Shown piece by piece: positions 12,801 to 19,547 of a stretch of DNA of 64,000 nucleotides. Within the stretch, counting starts at the first letter, position 1. Each line of letters opens with the position of its first letter. The DNA is from Antedon bifida (lineage: Eukaryota; Echinodermata; Crinoidea; Comatulida; Antedonidae): the NCBI GenBank assembly GCA_963402885.1, contig OY727096.1, positions 6,820,001-6,884,000 on the forward strand, given 5' to 3'. Position numbers and translations under genes: made by a program. The notes beneath the pieces were generated by a model. The model saw nothing but the letters and a program-made list of their open reading frames with translations, ran no database searches and was not told the origin of the DNA.

Positions 12801-15800
12801 AAGACTATGAGGGAGAATTTTGTGATAAAGGTACATGAGTCTGATGTAGTATGTAGTATTTCATAGTGGCATCTTCTGTAATCATTTACATCAAATTATT
12901 GTTTACATTTTTTATGATTTTCTTTTCTTAAGCCGTGGATCCATGTTTGTCTCAACCTTGTCAAAATAAAGGACTTTGTAATAAGATTGATTCATTATTG
13001 TACGAGTGTGATTGTACTGAAGGGTATTTGGGAGACAATTGTAAGTAATTCCATATACATTTTACCACTTTTTTCATCAATAGAATTGGAATAATATTGT
13101 TTTTAGACACGATTTTCAGCTGTATATTTTACATTTTAATTGTGTTCAACCTTTTTTTTAATCAAATTATCTCAGGTGAAATAGATAACCCGTGTTCACC
13201 ATCTCCTTGTAAAAATGGAGCTGTCTGCACCACAGGCCCTGGACAACAATCACCTATAGAGTTTGTATGTGAATGTACTGAAGACTATGAGGGAGAATTT
13301 TGTGATAAAGGTACATGAGTCTGATGTAGTGTGTAGTATTTCATAGTGGCATCTTCTGTAATCATTTACATCAAATTATTGTTTACATTTTTTATGATTT
13401 TCTTTTCTTAAGCCGTGGATCCATGTTTGTCTCAACCGTGTCAAAATAAAGGACTTTGTAATAAGATTGATTCATTATTGTACGAGTGTGATTGTACTGA
13501 AGGGTATTTGGGAGACAATTGTAAGTAATTCCATATACATTTTACCACTTTTTTCATCAATATAATTGGAATAATATTGTTTTTAGACACGATTTTCAGC
13601 TGTATATTTTACATTTTAATTGTGTTCAACCTTTTTTTTAATCAAATCATCTCAGGTGAAATAGTTAACCCGTGTTCACCATCTCCTTGTAAAAATGGAG
13701 CTGCCTGCACCACACGTCCTGGACAACAATCATTCTATGAGGCTGTATGTGAATGTAGAGTAGGCTATACTGGACAATTTTGTGAAATAGGTATGTTTTC
13801 ACAAATATTACAGTAGTTAAAAGTATTTTGCAATAAAGAAGTGAACATGTTTTGTTTGCATCATTTTGACACAGGATAAAATTATAGATATACATGTTTA
13901 CTAACAGCAGAATCACTCTGATCTTGGTCGAAAATAACAAAGTTTAGTTGTATGTCATGAGTGAGTGGTCGAGCGGTTAAGGCAGTGGAACTGTAATCCA
14001 TAGCCATAACATCGGCAAGGGTTTGAGGCTTACTCGCTCCATGGTTCTGGTGGTAGAACGAGTCTTCTCGGATAAGGACTATAAACCGTAGGTCTAGTGT
14101 ACACAAAATGCCTGTGTGTACTTTAAATAACCTAGTACGTCTTTTGAGACGAGTAGAGGGTTACCCCAGTGTTCTAGATCACACAACAGACAAATGAGCG
14201 CTAGAATTGGCAGCACTGACATGACGTGAGCCTTAGGGAAGAGACATGTAGTTGAAATGAAAAGTGTAACATCTAAGTCCTCAGCGCCATGAGCAATGCT
14301 TGTTGGAATGGTGCTATATAAATTGAAAATAATATTATATTATTAATATTATATTATCATCAGCACTATACCATTTTTTTCACATCATATATAGTAGTAG
14401 CAATTATAAATAATCCACCTGTAAATTGGATATTAACAAAAGCGGCCAAGTATCCAACGAATGTAGGATTTGACAGAACAGATTTGAAATCTTTCATAAG
14501 TTCAATCAATTATTTATGTTTTATTTTCTTTTCTTAAGAGTTGGATCCATGTTCACATCAACCGTGTCAAAATAATGGACTTTGTAATAAAATAGATTCA
14601 TTACTGTATGAGTGTGTTTGTACTGAAGGGTATTTAGGAGACAATTGTAAGTAATTTCATATATAGTTTGACTGCCTTTTTCATCAATATAATTGGAATA
14701 ATATTGTTTTTAGACACGGTTTTCAGCTTTATAGTATACATTTTAATTTAAACTTTAAACTTTTTATTTTTATAAAATTATCTCAGGTGAAATAGATAAC
14801 CCATGTTTACCATCTCCTTGTGAAAATGGAGCTGCCTGCAACGTAGTCGCTGGACAACCTTCAGGGTTTGTATGTGATTGTACACAAGAATATACTGGAG
14901 AATATTGTGAAAAGGGTATGTTTTTGCCTTCAAAATTATTATTAAATACTAAAAAGTATTACCATTGCAAACAACCATTTATGTTTTCTAATTGTTTTCT
15001 TTTCCTAAGCCGTGGACCCTTGTTCGTCTCAACCGTGTCTAAATAATGGAATTTGCGATAAAATTGATTCATTAATATATGAATGTCGATGTACAGAAGA
15101 ATATTTGGGAGATAATTGTAAGTCACTTCTTTTTGTATCTATTATTTTTTCAACATAACATCTGTTTATTTTTTTTTTCACACAAAGTAGACTATAGATT
15201 CTATAGGCCAGAAGCCTAAAGTTAATAAAGTCGGGCAATACATATATATATAATAAATGTTGGTAATATATCTCAATCTTTGTTTATTTTACATTAGGCG
15301 AGATAAGGGACCCGTGCTCACAAACTACTTGTCAGAATGGAGGAATTTGCACCTCACGTATTCTTGAACCACCTGGACAAGACCCCACTGCAGTGATTGA
15401 TTGCGAGTGTTTAGTAGGCTATACAGGCAGCTATTGTGAAGTCATAATAGGTAAGTGTTTTTTTAGATTGATTTAACTTATAATGTATTCTGGATGTGAC
15501 ATTTTAAAGCAGTACTAGTCGGCGATCTTACAGTTCTGTGGCACTTATTTTGTGAATAAGAGTAGAAAGTAATTTTTCAATATCACCATTTATCAATATT
15601 CTTTTTTTGTTAGTGGCTGATCCGTGTTTATCAGGACCTTGCCAAAATGGCGGAGAATGTCAGCTTAGTCAATTCAACAGTTATGTTTGTAGCTGTGCCG
15701 ATGATTACTATGGCCATCATTGTAAGTATAGCTGATTAGTTTAATATTCAATTGTTTTGAATGTCCTGTGTGTTGTTATCCTGCAAATTATCGTCTCTTT

Positions 15801-17508
15801 TTTTTCTTCAAATAATAATCTTTATATGTTGATATAAAGTTTGCGGTATACCACATGTAATAGTTCTGAAAAGAACTGTTGAGTTTCTCGACGTTTCGAT
15901 CAATATGCTTTGATCGTCCTTTAATCAAATCATATTGATCGAAACGTGGAGAAACTCAACAGTTCTTTTCAGAACTAATACATGTGGTGTACCGCAAACT
16001 TTTTGACAAACAATAAATAATCTTTATACCAACAAACACATAATCTCACTACTGTCATTTGATTCCATTACTTCATAAAGCCTTTGAGATACATTATTTC
16101 GTTTAAACACCCTTATTATAATGTAATGAAAGATTCTTGGTGTACGTATTCATTGATATTTATACTGTATATAAGTTTGCGAGGATACTACTCTATTTTA
16201 TTAAGAGTGGTTCTATTTCTGAGAATGGTGACCGAATTCTTCTTTGAACAGCCCAAATCCTATCCAATCAACACCAACTCTGATAAAAATTAGACAAATT
16301 TCACGTATGCTTATATTTTAGGTCAATTGCTGAGCCCATGTCTGTCAAATCCTTGTTTTAACGATGGAACATGCAACTCTGTTACTGATGGACAATCAGT
16401 GAGTTATCAGTGTACGTGCATTGCTGGATTCATTGGAGATCGTTGTCAAGGTAAGGATAATAATAATCATAATAATATTCTGGATTTAGAAATGTTGTGA
16501 AACATACAGTATTATTACCCTGGTTATTTTTTAATCAAACACGTATGGAAACATTCTCCCATAATCAACACAAAGTTGTGTCTCCCAGGTACACGTTTGT
16601 ACACCTGGGTGGAGAGAGGTCTCCGAGTCTTGCCTAAGGATACAAGCACTGTGACGAGAGTTGGATTTGAACCCACGATCTCGCGTTGAAATCAAAATAA
16701 TGTTCCTGCAGGCCAGTGACATATTCACACATATAACACTTAAGTGAGATACAAAATTTCTCTTAAATATTAAGTATTTCACTTAAGTCAATAGGTATTT
16801 ATAAATTTGCCATAAGTGGTGTATGGCAAATATGTTGACTATAGTATGCAAGACTATGTAATTTCCTAGAACTTGCGTTTTTCGCGAGCCATAGGGTTTC
16901 AATATTCTTCTGCAAGACTACAGTATTTACAGAACAGGTGACAAGGCGACCAAGTAAGTGCAGTATATTACATTATACTTTTAATACTTCAGATTTTTCC
17001 GCTGCTGATACCAGCAGCAGCAGCTACTTTGACCCATGTGCATCAGAGCCATGTCAAAATGACGGATTTTGTACCTTTGGAGACGATTTTGTGTCCTATG
17101 TATGCTATTGCCAAGACAACTATGATGGAGTGAATTGTAAGTTGGACGGTGATTAAGAAATAGGAAAAGAGTAATAGAGAGCAAATATCAACTGGGTAGA
17201 ACTTACATTGTGTAACCCAAGTTTGGGCTTAGAAATTCAATTAAATAAATTTATTTCTTTAAAAAAAAGTGCAACAATAACTGGTCTATTTCCAGACTTA
17301 TTTTGACCACCACCCACATACAGTATTAACAGTAACAGAAAAGATACCACACCCAAAATCTTTAAATATGTGAATGTCTCAATCATTTGACAATCACATC
17401 ATTAACAGCTGCGTCGAAAAAAAATATTAAAATGTTCTTTTTTTTTAGATAAATGAAATAATAAAACTCGCTTTTTTTTATTTAGGTGAAAATCTAAAAT
17501 TACCATAA
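738..17508 (+). CDS. Giant tandem EGF-repeat protein gene, 3' part (46 exons resolved)
   Basis: The visible part encodes about 1836 residues: 45 EGF modules and a short tail. Each module sits on its own exon and all internal introns are phase 1. Type A exons (about 129-153 bases) and type B exons (about 108-111 bases) alternate. Type B domains begin VVDPC and type A domains usually carry xxRNPC. Six cysteines per module fit EGF disulfide pairing 1-3, 2-4, 5-6. The calcium-binding EGF consensus is not met in the common B type. All exon lengths are multiples of three and the summed 5513 bases keep one frame. No signal peptide or membrane segment is in the window; both must lie to the left if present. 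By architecture it resembles fibropellin- or Notch-like extracellular EGF rods, but no diagnostic non-EGF domain is visible, so the exact family stays open. Confidence 0.9.
1057..1164 (+). CDS. EGF exon p2 (type B)
   Basis: It starts after atttag with [10 protein letters not shown] and ends with a single T before gtaagtaa. The sixth cysteine is completed by GT from the next exon. Confidence 0.92.
1267..1395 (+). CDS. EGF exon p3 (type A)
   Basis: Apart from its start (EIRNPC instead of KLRNPC) this exon encodes the same domain as p1, indicating a young copy. It opens the 530-bp duplicated unit shared with p5. Confidence 0.92.
1584..1691 (+). CDS. EGF exon p4 (type B)
   Basis: [16 protein letters not shown] replaces Leu by Gln after C2 relative to p2. 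The donor is gtaagtaa, with the split Cys codon. Confidence 0.92.
1797..1925 (+). CDS. EGF exon p5 (type A)
   Basis: It is a near-copy of p3 with one visible coding change, Lys for Glu in the C3-C4 loop (TLKFVC). The flanking introns are also near-copies. Confidence 0.92.
2116..2226 (+). CDS. EGF exon p6 (type B, longer C5-C6 loop)
   Basis: At 111 bases it is one codon longer than the usual B exon. The C5-C6 loop reads [10 protein letters not shown] and lacks the glycine of other B exons; p8 shares this subtype. Confidence 0.9.
2335..2469 (+). CDS. EGF exon p7 (type A)
   Basis: The subtype reads [14 protein letters not shown] and then [12 protein letters not shown]. The C2-C3 segment KNGATC fits the O-fucose consensus C-x4-S/T-C. 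Confidence 0.9.
2669..2779 (+). CDS. EGF exon p8 (type B)
   Basis: The usual VVDPC is changed to VVHPC, and the C5-C6 loop is [10 protein letters not shown] as in p6. The six-cysteine frame is intact. Confidence 0.9.
2890..3024 (+). CDS. EGF exon p9 (type A)
   Basis: It is a sister of p7 with [12 protein letters not shown] in the last loop. It keeps the KNGATC O-fucose-type site. Confidence 0.9.
3122..3229 (+). CDS. EGF exon p10 (type B)
   Basis: [10 protein letters not shown] carries His for the common Gln before C2. The rest matches the standard B domain and ends GKD plus the split Cys. Confidence 0.92.
3332..3460 (+). CDS. EGF exon p11 (type A)
   Basis: It reads [17 protein letters not shown], so Ser replaces the usual Asn before Pro. 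The intron after it again copies that after p3 and p5. Confidence 0.92.
3641..3748 (+). CDS. EGF exon p12 (type B)
   Basis: [14 protein letters not shown] differs from the standard NMID. The following intron holds the hammerhead-like repeat at 3854-4029. Confidence 0.92.
3854..4029 (-). repeat. Penelope-associated 175-bp repeat, copy 1, with hammerhead-like core
   Basis: It is nearly identical to 56985-57163, which lies beside Penelope-like sequence; a third diverged copy is at 11529-11688. On the minus strand it contains CTGATGA, a stem GGGC/GCCC and then GAAA, spanning 4019 down to 3993. This matches the conserved strand order of a hammerhead ribozyme core. I could not place convincing stems I and III, so self-cleavage is not shown. 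Confidence 0.75.
4058..4186 (+). CDS. EGF exon p13 (type A)
   Basis: The exon encodes [17 protein letters not shown] and the usual [10 protein letters not shown] loop. It opens after atttcag just downstream of the 175-bp repeat. Confidence 0.92.
4284..4391 (+). CDS. EGF exon p14 (type B)
   Basis: It is a standard B domain with DFSSYTC and end GSN plus the split Cys. It precedes the hybrid exon p15. Confidence 0.92.
4500..4900. repeat. Degenerate ATCCTG/ATCCCG word-repeat tract in intron
   Basis: The tract is filled with variants of aatcctga, attcccga and their complements (for example aatcaggattccc) at irregular spacing on both strands. This bias leaves spurious open frames on both strands (4507-4782 minus, 4622-4834 plus). 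It may be an eroded satellite; I recognise no family. Confidence 0.45.
4953..5066 (+). CDS. Hybrid EGF exon p15 (A start, B end)
   Basis: The exon begins as type A ([11 protein letters not shown]) and switches at C2 to a type B body ([16 protein letters not shown], then EEYLGSN). Both parents share the bases ccttgt at the switch, the probable recombination point. It starts with GT and ends with a lone T, so it fits between p14 (B) and p16 (A) and forms both split cysteines. All six cysteines are present. Confidence 0.9.
5160..5291 (+). CDS. EGF exon p16 (type A)
   Basis: [17 protein letters not shown] starts the domain. The CSPSPC loop breaks the C-x-S-x-P-C O-glucose consensus found in p1-p5. 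The C3-C4 loop is [12 protein letters not shown]. Confidence 0.92.
5479..5586 (+). CDS. EGF exon p17 (type B)
   Basis: It opens with CT rather than TT, giving Ala at the junction (AVDPC), and has MIDLTTYSC. Donor is gtaagtaa. Confidence 0.92.
5681..5815 (+). CDS. EGF exon p18 (type A)
   Basis: The C3-C4 loop reads [13 protein letters not shown] and the last loop [10 protein letters not shown]. It shares upstream intron sequence with p16. Confidence 0.92.
6025..6132 (+). CDS. EGF exon p19 (type B)
   Basis: The junction codon is GTC (Val), otherwise a standard B domain ending GSD plus the split Cys. Confidence 0.92.
6179..6201. repeat. (TTA)n microsatellite
   Basis: About eight TTA units lie in the intron after p19. 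Confidence 0.85.
6363..6497 (+). CDS. EGF exon p20 (type A)
   Basis: The loop reads [13 protein letters not shown] and the domain ends GEHCEI rather than GEYCDE. Confidence 0.92.
6596..6703 (+). CDS. EGF exon p21 (type B)
   Basis: [24 protein letters not shown] marks a diverged B domain. The donor is gtaagtac, so read-through would not stop at once. Confidence 0.92.
6980..7126 (+). CDS. EGF exon p22 (type A, long loop)
   Basis: It starts with GC, so the split Cys codon is [17 protein letters not shown] is followed by a long C3-C4 loop ([17 protein letters not shown]). [10 protein letters not shown] fits the EOGT O-GlcNAc consensus C-x-x-G-x-T-G-x-x-C. Confidence 0.9.
7191..7296. mobile_element. 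MITE family 1, copy a
   Basis: Terminal inverted repeats aaagctctgtctacact and agacagagctt bound a core containing ggacacgatgacatcatat. At least seven relatives occur in this window. Confidence 0.8.
7360..7512. repeat. Interspersed repeat with 'ccccttaatag' words
   Basis: Mirrored words aaggggacacc and tccccttaatag, plus gtgttaaaaca, recur around 42090-42160 and more weakly at 35455-35540. This suggests a small dispersed element family. Confidence 0.5.
7635..7766. mobile_element. MITE family 1, copy b (complete)
   Basis: It is the clearest complete copy: aaagctctgtctacactatc at the left, gtgtagacagagcttta at the right, about 132 bp, with TA at both outer borders. The core holds ccatatatggacacgatgac and catatttgggcacatcacac. 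Confidence 0.85.
7820..7927 (+). CDS. EGF exon p23 (type B)
   Basis: [28 protein letters not shown] is a diverged B subtype shared with p29. The frame and phase are normal. Confidence 0.92.
8055..8270 (+). mobile_element. Probable tRNA-derived SINE fragment
   Basis: A B-box-like ggggtcaaatcctg follows a possible A-box region near 8090-8115. The body words ggagaaaacaactccactccc resemble the SINE at 9950-10200. It is diverged, so the call is moderate. Confidence 0.5.
8504..8644 (+). CDS. EGF exon p24 (type A)
   Basis: [14 protein letters not shown] fits the O-fucose consensus and [10 protein letters not shown] fits the EOGT consensus. The C3-C4 loop is long ([15 protein letters not shown]). 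Confidence 0.92.
8842..8949 (+). CDS. EGF exon p25 (type B)
   Basis: It encodes the standard B domain and is near-identical to p2 and p4 despite lying over 6 kb away. Confidence 0.92.
9048..9182 (+). CDS. EGF exon p26 (type A)
   Basis: [17 protein letters not shown] is followed by [13 protein letters not shown] and [10 protein letters not shown], then EI at the end. Confidence 0.92.
9372..9479 (+). CDS. EGF exon p27 (type B)
   Basis: It is the standard B domain ending GSD plus the split Cys. The donor is gtaagtat. Confidence 0.92.
9531..9626. mobile_element. MITE family 1, copy c (left end lost)
   Basis: The core ttgacacgatgatgtcatat and the right end gacagagcttta are present; the left inverted repeat is missing. 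Confidence 0.7.
9746..9877 (+). CDS. EGF exon p28 (type A)
   Basis: [17 protein letters not shown] is followed by a shortened loop [12 protein letters not shown]. It ends [12 protein letters not shown]. Confidence 0.92.
9950..10200 (+). mobile_element. tRNA-derived SINE
   Basis: An A-box-like tagcttggtggttaaca near 9961 and a B-box-like aggtccaatcctgac near 10004 suggest a tRNA-type head. The gacctagtgc segment is duplicated, and a body with gactcttttaactccactcc follows. Confidence 0.6.
10333..10440 (+). CDS. EGF exon p29 (type B)
   Basis: [28 protein letters not shown] resembles p23. It ends GEK plus the split Cys. Confidence 0.92.
11102..11233 (+). CDS. EGF exon p30 (type A)
   Basis: [17 protein letters not shown] has an O-fucose-type site (QNQGSC). 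The unusual [12 protein letters not shown] follows. The acceptor is attaag. Confidence 0.9.
11381..11528. repeat. Imperfect hairpin element
   Basis: The arms gaatgtttat, ggtacaaatattggcat and atgatgaaaggttatat are mirrored by atataacctttcatcat, atgccattatttgtacc and ataaacattc. It abuts the Penelope-associated repeat on its right. Confidence 0.8.
11529..11688 (+). repeat. Penelope-associated 175-bp repeat, copy 2 (inverted, truncated)
   Basis: This is the reverse orientation of the copies at 3854 and 56985. It keeps gggctagtgttgcccgaaag, but the CTGATGA part of the hammerhead-like core is lost where the hairpin joins. Confidence 0.75.
11891..11998 (+). CDS. EGF exon p31 (type B)
   Basis: [24 protein letters not shown] is a diverged B end. 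The frame stays open past the gtaagtta donor for several codons. Confidence 0.92.
12121..12258 (+). CDS. EGF exon p32 (type A)
   Basis: I chose acceptor aaccag at 12120 over the cag at 12125 because only it gives GT plus four codons before PC, as in its sisters. The domain [17 protein letters not shown] fits both O-glucose and O-fucose motifs. Confidence 0.88.
12382..12489 (+). CDS. EGF exon p33 (type B)
   Basis: [10 protein letters not shown] lacks the O-glucose serine. The last loop is [11 protein letters not shown]. Confidence 0.92.
12696..12830 (+). CDS. EGF exon p34 (type A)
   Basis: [17 protein letters not shown] is followed by [13 protein letters not shown] and ends GEFCDK. The donor is gtacat, weaker than most. 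The 480-bp duplication begins inside it. Confidence 0.9.
12933..13040 (+). CDS. EGF exon p35 (type B')
   Basis: [20 protein letters not shown] starts a distinct B subtype ([16 protein letters not shown]) confined to the 3' end of the array. Confidence 0.92.
13176..13310 (+). CDS. EGF exon p36 (type A)
   Basis: [17 protein letters not shown] begins the domain. Its second half duplicates p34. Confidence 0.92.
13413..13520 (+). CDS. EGF exon p37 (type B')
   Basis: The encoded domain matches p35 residue for residue. I see one silent change (cct to ccg). Confidence 0.92.
13656..13790 (+). CDS. EGF exon p38 (type A)
   Basis: [17 protein letters not shown] is followed by [13 protein letters not shown]. 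The last loop [10 protein letters not shown] fits the EOGT-type site. Confidence 0.92.
13959..14345 (+). mobile_element. tRNA-Ser/Leu-like SINE, complete head
   Basis: The head 13959-14039 folds as a tRNA: gagtgagt pairs with actcgctc, with A box tggtcgagcggttaagg and B box agggtttgaggc. A body with gactataaaccgtaggtcta follows, and a tail ending gctatataaat. A reverse, partial copy lies at 49965-50185. Confidence 0.85.
14539..14646 (+). CDS. EGF exon p39 (type B')
   Basis: The acceptor cttaag puts AG in the junction codon, giving Glu then LDPCSHQPC. It ends GDN plus the split Cys. Confidence 0.9.
14787..14915 (+). CDS. EGF exon p40 (type A)
   Basis: [20 protein letters not shown] is followed by the loop [11 protein letters not shown]. 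It ends GEYCEK. Confidence 0.92.
15010..15117 (+). CDS. EGF exon p41 (type B')
   Basis: [20 protein letters not shown] is followed by [16 protein letters not shown]. The donor is gtaagtca. Confidence 0.92.
15298..15450 (+). CDS. EGF exon p42 (type A, longest)
   Basis: It starts with GC (split codon TGC). The C3-C4 loop is long ([17 protein letters not shown]), and two extra residues follow C6 before the phase 1 donor. Confidence 0.9.
15614..15721 (+). CDS. EGF exon p43 (type B, diverged)
   Basis: [20 protein letters not shown] is followed by [16 protein letters not shown]. It differs strongly from the homogenised B exons. Confidence 0.92.
15838..16001. mobile_element. Fold-back element
   Basis: Two arms of about 75 bases mirror each other: agtttgcggtatacc through gatcaatatgctttgatc, and back through cgaaacgtggagaaactcaa to ggtgtaccgcaaact. 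A single arm recurs at 20725-20815. Confidence 0.85.
16322..16450 (+). CDS. EGF exon p44 (type A, diverged)
   Basis: [17 protein letters not shown] has both O-glucose (CLSNPC) and O-fucose (FNDGTC) motifs. It ends GDRCQ. Confidence 0.92.
16560..16735 (-). mobile_element. tRNA-derived SINE fragment (minus)
   Basis: On the minus strand a B box (gtgggttcaaatccaac) follows a decayed tRNA-like head. A body with caagactcggagacctctct comes next. Confidence 0.55.
16993..17136 (+). CDS. EGF exon p45 (last EGF, with Ser run)
   Basis: A 13-residue lead ([13 protein letters not shown]) precedes DPCASEPC. The C3-C4 loop is [10 protein letters not shown]. If the donor at 17137 is not used, the frame runs CKLDGD and stops at 17155, just before AATAAA at 17244; this gives an alternative end. 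Confidence 0.88.
17486..17508 (+). CDS. Terminal coding exon p46
   Basis: After acceptor atttag, GT completes the last EGF cysteine. Then E-N-L-K-L-P and TAA follow. Phase fits p45 exactly. The product would end six residues after the last EGF, with no membrane anchor, so it is probably secreted or held through its N-terminal part. Confidence 0.7.
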
Positions 17509-18106
17509 TTCTGGAAAGACGAAGACACTACATCCTTTAGACAGCAGTCCAACAACGCTATGAAATGACAAGACTAACATTTATAATGATAATTTGTTTA
17601 AAACTATTGTTTTTGAAATTCCAATACCTAATTGTATACATTGTTTAGAAGATTACCAATTATTGAAAACATTTAATTGATGTATTTAGACTAAATTATA
17701 TTTAACTAACAGAAATATATTTGATTGAAAAAAATTGAAAAATTAAGACATTTAAAGTTTGTTTTGTTTCATGTGAACAATATTACTTACGTTGCTATTT
17801 TTACTGGGAAATCTGACTATTTCATCAAGGTTGTGTTATTGTGTTTTAGAGCTAATTGAAAGTGTCTATAGACACGTGTCTATGCGTAGTTTGCACGTTG
17901 ATATACACCGTAAATGGTTAGAATTAAAAAAAATATATTCTATTTATACTTCTTCTTTATTTCTAATTCTGAATAGCCCCAAATATTGGTAAATTTATTA
18001 ACATGAATTGAACCATATTGTTTTTACATTTGCATGTGTATACATTTCCTTATTTTTTATTTGCATATTTTACAACTTTACCTTCAAATGTAATTTTAAA
18101 ATTTGT

Positions 18107-18390
18107 TTAAAGATGTATTGTACCCCAAAAAATGAAGATTACTACAATCAGACTTGGCCATTTTGGAGTTTTAATAAATTTTTCACTTGACCGAACAAAC
18201 TAATGATTTCACTTTTCAAAAAAAACCCCAAAATAAACATTTTCTGACAGGCAATTTAAATTATAATTATATTAAAGTCATTTTTTTCCCTGTACTTTCC
18301 CTAATTTGGGAATGGACTTATTTAGACAAAACTTATGACACTTTTGAATTCTTGTTTTCACCGAGTATAGGAAAAGTAAACCGGTATGCA
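18107..18390. repeat. Interspersed repeat starting ttaaagatgtattg, copy 1
   Basis: It shares ttaaagatgtattgt, cccaaaaa, aatcagactt, gagttttaataaa-like words and overall order with 36882-37205. A shorter relative begins at 41190. Confidence 0.6.
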
Positions 18391-18439
18391 AATTGATTTA
18401 GAGCAAGCAGACGATAATAAAACACAAGGTTTCTAATCT

Positions 18440-18552
18440 AAAGCTCTGTATACATTACCCAAATATGGTAGTGATATGCTTAAATATGGTAGTGATATGG
18501 CCACATTATATTTTTTTGTCATATAAAGTTTGATAGTGTAGACAGGGCTTTA
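18440..18552. mobile_element. MITE family 1, copy d
   Basis: It is bounded by aaagctctgtatacatt and gtgtagacagggcttta. It contains two aatatggtagtgatatg units. Confidence 0.8.
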
Positions 18553-18573
18553 GTCTAAGTTCAGACACTTTCT

Positions 18574-18594
18574 TAAGCTCTGTCTACACTACCA
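18574..18594. mobile_element. MITE family 1, solitary end
   Basis: Only the terminus taagctctgtctacactacc is present, about 20 bases after copy d. Confidence 0.6.
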
Positions 18595-19268
18595 ACCAGG
18601 GAGTTGTAACTGACCAAACTTTATCGAATCATTTAGGCATCACAAAGTGGCCTACATGTGTCTGTCGTCACATACTGATGCGAAGCGTAAATGCTGGTTT
18701 ACGTTGGTTCAGACTACGCTACCTCATGACCAAGCTATCGATAACAAATTATGATACAACACGTTTGCTGAACAATAAAGATATATACAAATAATAGTGT
18801 TCAAAATAATTTATTCATAATGCTGCTCAGACAATTTATCGAATAAATTGGATAAACATTCCATCCCTAAGAAACTGTACACTTAAATAAGCAGAAGTCG
18901 ACATTGAAACGTTGAGTTGTTAGTGTCCCAAATATTAAAAATTGAAATGGAACTGATTTATTTGTGTATTGGTACTTCTTTTCTCAACTAGAACTTAATT
19001 TTTTTCCAAACTTTATCCTCCTAACTTTATTCCTCCAAAACTATTTCCCACAAAATATATATTTCACTTTTATATTGCTTTGTTTTTTTATTTATCTTAG
19101 TTTCCAATTTCTGTTGTCAAGTATTATTTAGGTCTTCAGCATAATATTTAAGGGTTAGATTATGTGTTTCTAGTCCCCAGTGTTGCCTCTGGTTTATGCC
19201 ATCATTGTGTGAATTAATTAATTAATGTATTTCTAGTAGGCTTAGGCCTATGGTTATACCTCTTCTGT

Positions 19269-19461
19269 TAAGCTTGGTTCACATTAGCGACGCAACATAA
19301 TGCAATCTACGCAACGTAAGAAAATGCCCTTCCAATCATTGTTTTTTCCCCCTCCTACGTGAAATCAAATCTGCGATTTTGACAGCACTGTTGCGTCGTC
19401 GGTTCCCACTTGCGATTACGCAATACATCACTTTGCGTCGATACGTCGTAGCGCAAAGCAA
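19269..19461. mobile_element. MITE family 2, copy a
   Basis: It begins taagcttggttcacattag, with inner words gcaacgtaagaaaatgccct and ttcccacttgcgattacgca. The right end is degraded. Better copies are at 34244 and 40653. Confidence 0.75.
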
Positions 19462-19541
19462 TGCGTGATGGGTTACGATAAATACGTAATAACTCTTTCA
19501 CAATATACATTCTTTTTTTAAAGTTTTAAAATTGCTATACA

Positions 19542-19547
19542 TTTATT
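19542..19547 (-). terminator. Candidate polyadenylation signal of the minus gene
   Basis: AATAAA on the minus strand lies about 620 bases after the proposed stop at 20164. It is the clearest signal I see, but closer variants are possible. Confidence 0.35.

Larger units (their letters stand above)
12740..13700. repeat. Recent 480-bp tandem duplication (two units)
   Basis: The stretch from about 12740 is repeated at an offset of exactly 480 bases, including both introns. Only a few differences are visible over most of the length. Each unit carries one A exon end, one B exon and the next A exon start. Confidence 0.92.
17509..19540. other. Intergenic region between the two convergent EGF genes
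   Basis: It holds the 3' UTR of the plus gene (possible AATAAA at 18173) and the distal 3' side of the minus gene (AATAAA on the minus strand at 19542-19547). In between are an interspersed repeat (18107-18390), MITE family 1 (18440-18594) and MITE family 2 (19269-19461). I see no exon. Confidence 0.65.

Noticed and set aside
13959..14039. A true tRNA gene
   Set aside because: The head folds like a tRNA, but a SINE body and tail follow and another partial copy exists at 49965, so it is a SINE.
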